Part shown: positions 57,978 through 64,000 of the stretch, piece after piece | Layout: the number at the start of each line of letters is the position of its first letter | Position numbering within the stretch: position 1 is the stretch's first letter | NCBI RefSeq assembly: GCF_022581195.2 | Contig: NC_061468.1 | Span: forward strand, 11,798,001-11,862,000 | Source of the DNA: Helicoverpa zea | Taxonomy: Eukaryota; Arthropoda; Insecta; Lepidoptera; Noctuidae | Length of the DNA stretch: 64,000 nucleotides | Direction of reading: 5' to 3' | Position numbers and translations under genes: made by a program | The notes under the pieces: generated by a model | The model's input: the letters and a program-made list of their open reading frames with translations, nothing else | Databases searched by the model: none | Told to the model about the DNA's origin: nothing

Positions 57978-60642
57978 ATGAAGAACTGTTGGAAGTCGAT
58001 GATGAGCTTGAAGCTGCTGGTGCTGATCTCGCTATGCATACCTCCTCTGATGACACATCCGGCGGCACCTGTGCAGCTGACGGGTGGTCAGGCTCAGGGA
58101 TCAGTGTCTGTAGACGGGTCACACTTGCAATACCTCGGCATACCCTATGCTACTGTTACGCACAGATTCCAAGTAAGTTTGTCAATTATGTCTGTATGGT
58201 ATACTCAATACTCATAGTATTTTCTGCCCAGCCGGTAATTTCACAGCCTTAATTATCATTGAAAGTCCGTAAATGGTAGCGGGTACTCAATAATGGGTAA
58301 TTTAAGTGCTAATAGAAGATGTTTCTAATTACTAATTCAAACTTTCCAGGAAGCTGAACCGAATCCAACATGGGACGTTTTAATGAAATGTCACAGTCAG
58401 TCATAACTGTTATCGCATGTCCTTAAGTGTTTACGGGTTCAATTAATAATTCAAGTTATAATGACAAATGGTCTTCTTTACTGTGCTCAAAGATAATTCT
58501 CAATTAATGCATAAAATATTATCAACTTTCCAGGCAGCTGAACCGAATCCAACATGGGACGGCGTGTTCAACGCTCGCAATGAACACATCAGGTGCAAGC
58601 AGCGCTTCATGGGCTCCCGCATCCTCGGCGAGGAGGACTGCCTCACCCTCAACGTATACACTCCTAAGGAGACCAGCGATTCCCCGCTGCCCGTCATGGT
58701 CTTCATCCATGGAGGGGGCTTCAGAGACGGCTCTGGATCCCCCTTCGCCTACGGACCCAAGTTCCTCGTCAAACATGGAGTTATCCTGGTTACCCTCAAC
58801 TACAGAGTCGAAGTCTTAGGATTCCTCTGCCTGGGCATTAAGGAGGCACCCGGCAATGTTGGTATGAAAGACCAAGTCGAAGCTCTAAAGTGGGTGCAGA
58901 ACAATATAAGAGCATTCGGTGGAGACCCCGACAATGTAACTATTTTTGGAGAAAGTGCAGGAGCCGCTTCAGTCAGTTTTCACTTACTGTCTCCGATGTC
59001 TAAGGGTTTGTTTCACAGAGCGGTCATGCAGAGTGGATCCGCTCTGGCACACTGGGCTTTGCAGTTTGAACCTTTGACCATAGCGAGCCGTCTCGCCGAA
59101 CAAATGGGATATTCCACAGAAGACCCTATTGAAATCTACAATGTATTCGCTAACATGACAGCTGAGGATCTGCTGTCCCACCGTGTGCCTCGTAAGAAAG
59201 GTGACATCTATAGCTCAGAGATTATATTTGTGCCCTGCATTGAAAAGAAGATACATAATGTAGAACGATTCTTGACTGACAGCCCTTATAATCTGATTAC
59301 GAAGGGTAAATATAACAAGGTTCCAGTAATTATTGGATTTAACAACGAAGAAGGTTACTACTTCACTGGCAGAGAAAATGAGACTACTTTGGCTAACGCG
59401 AACTTCTATGATGCGCTGCCACGAGACCTCATGTTCCCTACAGATGAGGAAAAGATGAAGACAGCTAAAATGTTCGACCAGCTGTATATGAATGGTGAAA
59501 AAATTACTGAAAAAAAAGATTCCCTTAGGAAGTTCTCACGTTTCGAAGGTGATGCGATCGTTATTTACCCTGTGGTGGCTACTATGGAGTTGTTCTTGCG
59601 TACGTTGAATAAGCCGGTGTTTGCTTACAAGTTCCAATACGATGGCTTTTTGAACTACGCTAAGATGGCGTTTGGTTTCCGCGGCTCCCCGGGCGCTACA
59701 CACGGAGACGAATTATTTTATTTGTTCAGTTCTCTGGCCTTGCCTCCCAACTTGGAGCTCAAGTTCATAAACAAATTCACTGAAATGTGGACCAATTTTG
59801 CCAAGTACAGGTAATTTTTAAAAACTTGTTTCCGCTTTTGCGACACATTTTTCTGCAATTAATGGTTTAGTTTGCCAGAATATTTCATATTTAATCTTGA
59901 CAAAATTAGGCTTATATTGAAAACTAATTCAATTGGGATTCATATTTAAATAGGCTAAAGAGCCTACACAATCACATTTGCTCAGTTAAAGAATTGAGCA
60001 AATGTGATTGCGAATAATTCCCATAATTCCCATTCGTAACGGACGTCAACCCATATAACTTTACCTCAAAGTCCATGCCATTTTACACTCTGCTAATTAG
60101 AAGGCAAGCTTTGAATTTTATAACACAAAATAAAACAACAATAGTGCCACAACGGAATTCTTTTAACACTACAAATTTAATTTGGCGCTAGATGAAAAGT
60201 TTTCATATGCACACAGCAAACATTTATTATGTATTAAACTATTCACAAATTGAAGCAACGAGATGAACGAGTGAATGAATTAAACCTCGTTGCAGAATGA
60301 AATAATAAATGCAATGTTATGCAAGATTTGATGATACAATAATTTAAGAATTGCCACTTGCTCGACCGAAATCAAATTAATTGAATTCCCTTTTTGTTAT
60401 GTTCCAGCAACCCCACGCCACCATCATCGTCAATCTTGCCACAATGGGAGTCAGCAGCGCTCCCGGAGCCCAAGCTGATGGTGATAGACGAGGACATGTC
60501 CATGGCGCCGATATGGAAGGACAACACCCATGCTCTGCAGTTGTGGAACACCACTTATGCAAAGTATAGGAAAACGATGCCAGAAAAGCACGTTCTTCTT
60601 AGTATTAAGAAAACTTTACAGTTAACCATAGGAAAATCATAA
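57978..60642 (+). CDS. Carboxylesterase (carboxyl/choline esterase family), 3 exons
   Basis: Ester hydrolase, predicted secreted. Exon 1 is 57978-58172 (65 codons, donor TTCCAA|GTAAGT), exon 2 is 58534-59810 (acceptor TTTCCAG|GCA, donor TACAG|GTAATT), exon 3 is 60408-60642 (acceptor GTTCCAG). Joined, they give 568 residues. Later in-frame ATGs at 57999 and 58002 put the signal peptide (MMSLKLLVLISLCIPPL) at the start and may be the true initiators. Oxyanion HGGG is at 124-127, GESAG has Ser206, GFNNEEG has Glu338 and GATHGDE has His455: a complete triad. EEDCLTLNVYTP carries the conserved Cys. Exon lengths and phases match the minus-strand paralogue. The C-terminal exon (WKDNTHALQLWNTTY...) is longer than in the paralogue. 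An AATAAA lies 300 bp downstream. Substrate class is not decidable from sequence. Confidence 0.93.
58340..58377 (+). repeat. Partial duplicate of the exon-2 splice acceptor inside intron 1
   Basis: AACTTTCCAGGAAGCTGAAC... at 58340-58377 repeats 58525-58562 with one difference (GAA versus GCA), covering the polypyrimidine end, the AG and the first 28 coding bases. After that the copies diverge and the upstream one soon meets a stop. It is a decoy or former acceptor from a local duplication. Confidence 0.8.
59969..60010. repeat. 16-bp perfect hairpin in intron 2 of the esterase
   Basis: CAATCACATTTGCTCA, a 10-nt loop (GTTAAAGAAT), then the exact reverse complement. It is too short for a typical microRNA precursor. 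Confidence 0.6.
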
Positions 60643-60948
60643 CTGAGATAAATATCAGAGACAATTTTTACTAATATTCATAACCAATGTTCATTATAAG
60701 TTGATATAACAGTGATCGTTTTGACATTATTTGTTGGTTACTCCATATTGGCCAATAACTTAACCGTGAGTCACAAAAAATCGTGCAGAAATAAATGACG
60801 TAGGCAAAAGAGTTCTGACGTCAATAAACGTAAACTATTGAGTGCTACTGGTAATGTTTTTGAAAACTCCTGAAATGCCTAATAATATTGAATTGCTTGT
60901 TCTGAAGTTGCAATGTGTATATTGTACAAATTGTTAAGTTGAAAACTG

Positions 60949-60954
60949 AATAAA
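60949..60954 (+). terminator. Polyadenylation signal AATAAA of the plus-strand esterase
   Basis: Canonical AATAAA 307 bp after the stop codon, followed within 30 bp by a T-rich stretch (ATATTTTATTTAG). A plausible 3' end for the mRNA. Confidence 0.6.
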
Positions 60955-61142
60955 GTTGATAATAATACAATCGGAACATATTTTATTTAGCACCTTCCTG
61001 ATACCTACTATGTAATAAGTTCTGTACATGACATTTCACATACATACCCCAGCATATCATAGGTAGTTGGGCAATAGTTAAGCAGATAAAATATTGCACT
61101 GTTGTAAACAGGTAAACTCGTAGTCCAAAAACAAATACATTA

Positions 61143-62249
61143 TCCCTCTTATTATAAAAACTGCCGCAAGTAGTGGTTTAAACCAGACTGAAGACGTCTT
61201 GGTTTGTTACGGTACTAACGATAGTCTTTACATCCTTATTACAAAACGTAGACTAAGAGAAGACTATTTCGTACTTCGATTTGTCTGTGGTTCAAATAAT
61301 ATCCACAGATTATAAGCAACAAATATTTAAATCATTCGTTCAATCATTCCGAATTATATGCGCCGTTCCTTTTTACATTATTTTATTAAGTGCATTTTAA
61401 TGAAAAATAAATAACTATGATGATAAAACAAATATCTATGCGATTGAAAATATTACGTTTTATTATTTAAAGGTAATTTTATATTTATAGTATCTTTTAA
61501 CGATATACACGATCCAATTATTCTCTTTTGAACAACTATCGAGTTTGCGCGTATAACGGAACGTCAGCGCGCGTATCCGAGTTATGTTTTGTTTTTAGGT
61601 TAGGAATAACTTGGATTATTTTCATCCCGATTTAGATGATTAAATAAGACATTGTGCATCTAATTAGAACCTCTTCAAAATTAAATGCACAATAACTTAT
61701 AAGTACACAGTATATCGTGTGCATTAAATTACCAAAAAAAGGAAACAACATAAAAGTAGAAAACTATCTTTTATTCTGATGTCTATTTATACAGTCAAAC
61801 GCACTGATACATGTCGGAAACACAATCACACAATCTTGTTCCAAATCTTCTTCGTATTATTTCGAAAAACGTAAATCGATATTTATATCCGTCAGGTAAT
61901 TTGAAGAGATTTTCTCGATGACGCACTCTGTTGGGTCCCCGGACACTCTCAATAGTATTCTAACACATCCAAGTATTCCAAATCACACATATTTATATCC
62001 ACTTTCGTTTTTTTCATCACAAAACAAATAACCTCGAAAGTAAATAATGTCGGAATTTGACGTTTGTCGACTAAGTACTGCAGTTAAACTAGGGGGCTCG
62101 ATGGTTTATCTTTTGTACTACAGATAGTAATAGGACTTGCGATAAACTGCGTTTTGTAATAACGTTTTTTCAAGGTCGTACTTAAAGCTGGATTAAAGGT
62201 AGTACAAAAGCCGATACTTATTTGATACCGCGTTTTATAATAAGAGGGA
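61143..62249. mobile_element. Candidate TIR element, 1.1 kb, no coding content
   Basis: TCCCTCTTATTATAAAA at 61143-61159 has its perfect 17-bp inverse at 62233-62249. The left end continues ACTGCCGC and the right mirror CGCGG, partly matching. The interior is AT-rich with no transposase frame. The two ends could also be separate family members. Confidence 0.5.
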
Positions 62250-62257
62250 CTGTGTCT

Positions 62258-62760
62258 AATTTAAATTATTATTGTAACCAAAAAATCCTCGAACAAAAAC
62301 ACAAACAAATGTGTACCGTCCGATTATATTAATTAGCAAGTTGTGGTAAAACCGTGTCAGTGTAAGTCGCCCGGTGGACGTCGCGCGCGCATTCTCGCGA
62401 CGATCAGACGCGAGCGCGTACGCCTCCGTACTGCGCTGAGAAAGTCACTATCTCCTCTCACTCTGACACAATCCAATATCAACTCTAATTATATAACAAC
62501 ACGTGTGAATTTCAATCAGTGAAGTTTTATAAGAAAAGTGGAATAGTTTTAATAGTTCTGTGACATGTGACAGTCATGTAAGTAGGCTAAATAGTCGCAC
62601 CTTGTGTGTTGCATTATAATGACATAGTGGCCATTATTTAGCTATGTGATTTGCATCTTATTTCGTCCGTGTAAGGCTAATTATTGATTGATAAGACGCG
62701 TGGTGCTCGTGAATCTAGTGAGGTCAATGGTAACACAGCTCGTGCTAAAAAGTAAACAAA
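62258..62760 (+). promoter_or_regulatory. Promoter-like repeat module, copy B (TATA, initiator, splice donor)
   Basis: TATATAA at 62490-62496, TCAGT at 62516-62520 (28 bp from the first T to the initiator A, as in copy A), and CAGTCAT|GTAAGT at 62577/62578, predicting a roughly 60-nt non-coding first exon. The order of matching blocks is the same as in copy A, but they are diverged and separated by small indels. It could serve a gene beyond the right edge of the window, possibly another esterase of the cluster; that is speculation. Confidence 0.5.
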
Positions 62761-63258
62761 TGTTCTATTCTATTCTATTTTTGTATATGGCAATCCGTGT
62801 CGATGTCAATTTCGACGATTCTGCCAATGACAAGTGGGATGAGAAGCAAGAAGTGCTTTTAATTAAAATAAATTTAAAAATATATATATATTGATTTAAG
62901 ATGGTGCTGTGGCCGATCTTGTGTAACTTAATGTGTTAGTAGGACGGCACTGAAACAAACAGAAATATATTTACATATATAAAAACAACAACAAAATGTT
63001 AGTAACACATAACATATAATATATACCACAACCATACAAACTGTGGCCTAAATATAGGCCACAATTTATAATTTAATATTGTTTTGATTAATGAACATCA
63101 ACAGCATCTGGAGCAGTTCTGGACAGGAGTGGGATAGGAGGGAACGGAAGTTAGTCGGGAGAGGAATTTTAAGTTTTTGGAGACGACCATATAAATCAAA
63201 GGATGAGTTGATAGGACAGTCAAAAAATATATGGTCCAGGGTACCTTCATCCAGTCCA
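62761..63258 (-). mobile_element. 5'-truncated copy of the I/LOA-like retrotransposon
   Basis: The minus strand matches the 3' end of the 51413-56967 element with few differences: the end of ORF2 (GGACTGGATGAAGGTACCCT, codons for LDEGTLDHIFFDC), the 3' UTR, and the tail of TAGAA repeats at 62763. Homology stops at 63258. Typical 5' truncation by incomplete reverse transcription. No clear target duplication. Confidence 0.85.
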
Positions 63259-64000
63259 CACTTAAACGCCGGTACTTTGAGATTTTTTTTTCTAATATTG
63301 CTTTTGTATTAATGTCAATAGTTTATAGGATGACTTTATTCAAAATCTTTAAAATTAGTCTGTTCATAGACTTTATACTTCTAACTTTTCACTTGAAACT
63401 TAATTTCTCAAAAGAGATAACAAATGAGTTGCCATAATATTGATAGCAACAAAATATTCTCAAGATGATTATTATCTTTGTTTACCGTAAAGGGCATCAA
63501 GGCCTACTAACCCTGCCAACATTATTCAATACATTTGACTCATACGAATACCAACAAATGCAACATTTGGAAGATAACTAAGGGATATATCTGCTAACTA
63601 CTTAAACTTTCTAAAATTGTAAACACACTTTTTTAATCAGTACAATTGTTTAAAAAAGTGATTGCACCATACCATCCCAATAACCAATTAGTTGAATTAG
63701 ATCATCATATCATTAAAAGTGATAGAATCTCGAACTCCAAACATCATATTATAAACATTATGTCCGTCGGGTTTTTTGTAAGCTAAAACTTGTTTTGCAA
63801 TGTATCGCGGGTCATTGCTCTGAGCAATGTTCACTTAACCCAGAAGTAAGCAAAAATTTATAAAATATTGGATCAAATCAACAATTCATGTATCCGCGGC
63901 TAAAATTATAATAAAACTTAACCGGTATCCTAAGGGTCAATTCCCACTGAAAGAGCAGCGGCCGGCAGCGGCCGTAAGAGCACGGAAAATGTAAGAGCGC
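63259..64000. other. Right end of the window
   Basis: AT-rich non-coding sequence. From 63937 a GC-rich repeat end (TCAATTCCCACTGAAAGAGC, CGGCCGGCAGCGGCCG) starts and is cut by the window edge. It looks like the terminus of a lepidopteran MITE. Confidence 0.4.

Noticed and set aside
57812..58252. 146-codon frame overlapping esterase exon 1
   Set aside because: It is in a different register from the esterase, crosses the GTAAGT donor, and has no motif. The esterase frame in the same DNA has a signal peptide and family residues.
50650..62760. Paired LTRs of one giant LTR retrotransposon
   Set aside because: The two modules are too diverged to be a pair from one insertion, and a host esterase gene lies between them. 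Solo LTRs remain possible.
1..64000. CRISPR arrays, prokaryotic operons, phage or plasmid features
   Set aside because: None seen. Introns, a nuclear-type tRNA, SINEs and LINEs show a eukaryotic nuclear genome.

Overview
The window looks like a gene-poor, AT-rich and heavily transposon-loaded piece of a moth nuclear genome (Lepidoptera, probably a noctuid). Three things point there. Repeat families typical of Lepidoptera occur throughout, such as a tRNA-derived SINE with a (CAT)n tail and fragments ending in ...CTCGGAGGATGATGA. The host introns are short, with GTAAGT-like donors. The only host protein-coding genes are two insect carboxyl/choline esterases. Nothing prokaryotic was found: no operons, ribosome binding sites or CRISPR array. 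The organism is an inference from repeat and gene character; no database was searched.

Layout. 1-14 kb has no recognisable host gene. It holds a GC-rich repeat (395-1095), a fold-back element (11598-11919) and a decayed pogo-like DNA transposon (12037-13667). 14.5-16.8 kb is a 5'-truncated CR1/Jockey-like LINE with an intact 538-residue reverse-transcriptase frame. 18-20 kb has a complete SINE with its target-site duplication and one tRNA-Arg(TCG) gene. 20-42 kb is intergenic, with several MITEs (two near-identical 231-bp copies in opposite orientation), SINE fragments, a nested insertion carrying the C-terminal part of a LINE with a restriction-like endonuclease (34988-36298), and an element with iterated subterminal motifs (37192-38571).

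42-61 kb is the functional core. An esterase gene on the minus strand (42140-44509, 3 exons, 547 codons) faces away from a second one on the plus strand (57978-60642, 3 exons, 568 codons). Both have complete Ser-Glu-His triads, 65-codon first exons and identical intron phases, so they are diverged duplicates. Between them lies a full-length, apparently intact two-ORF non-LTR retrotransposon with endonuclease, reverse transcriptase and RNase H (51413-56967, exact 15-bp target-site duplication). It interrupts an older reading frame of unknown identity.

The plus-strand esterase is flanked by two diverged direct copies (about 50650-51180 and 62258-62760) of a module with a TATA box, an initiator at 28-bp spacing, and a splice donor. 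These are either duplicated promoters with untranslated first exons of a gene cluster, or solo LTRs. A 5'-truncated minus-strand copy of the same retrotransposon family abuts the second module.

The two esterases are predicted secreted or lumenal alpha/beta hydrolases acting on ester substrates (odorants, plant esters, insecticides). Everything else is mobile DNA, its decay products, or AT-rich sequence in which nothing was recognised.
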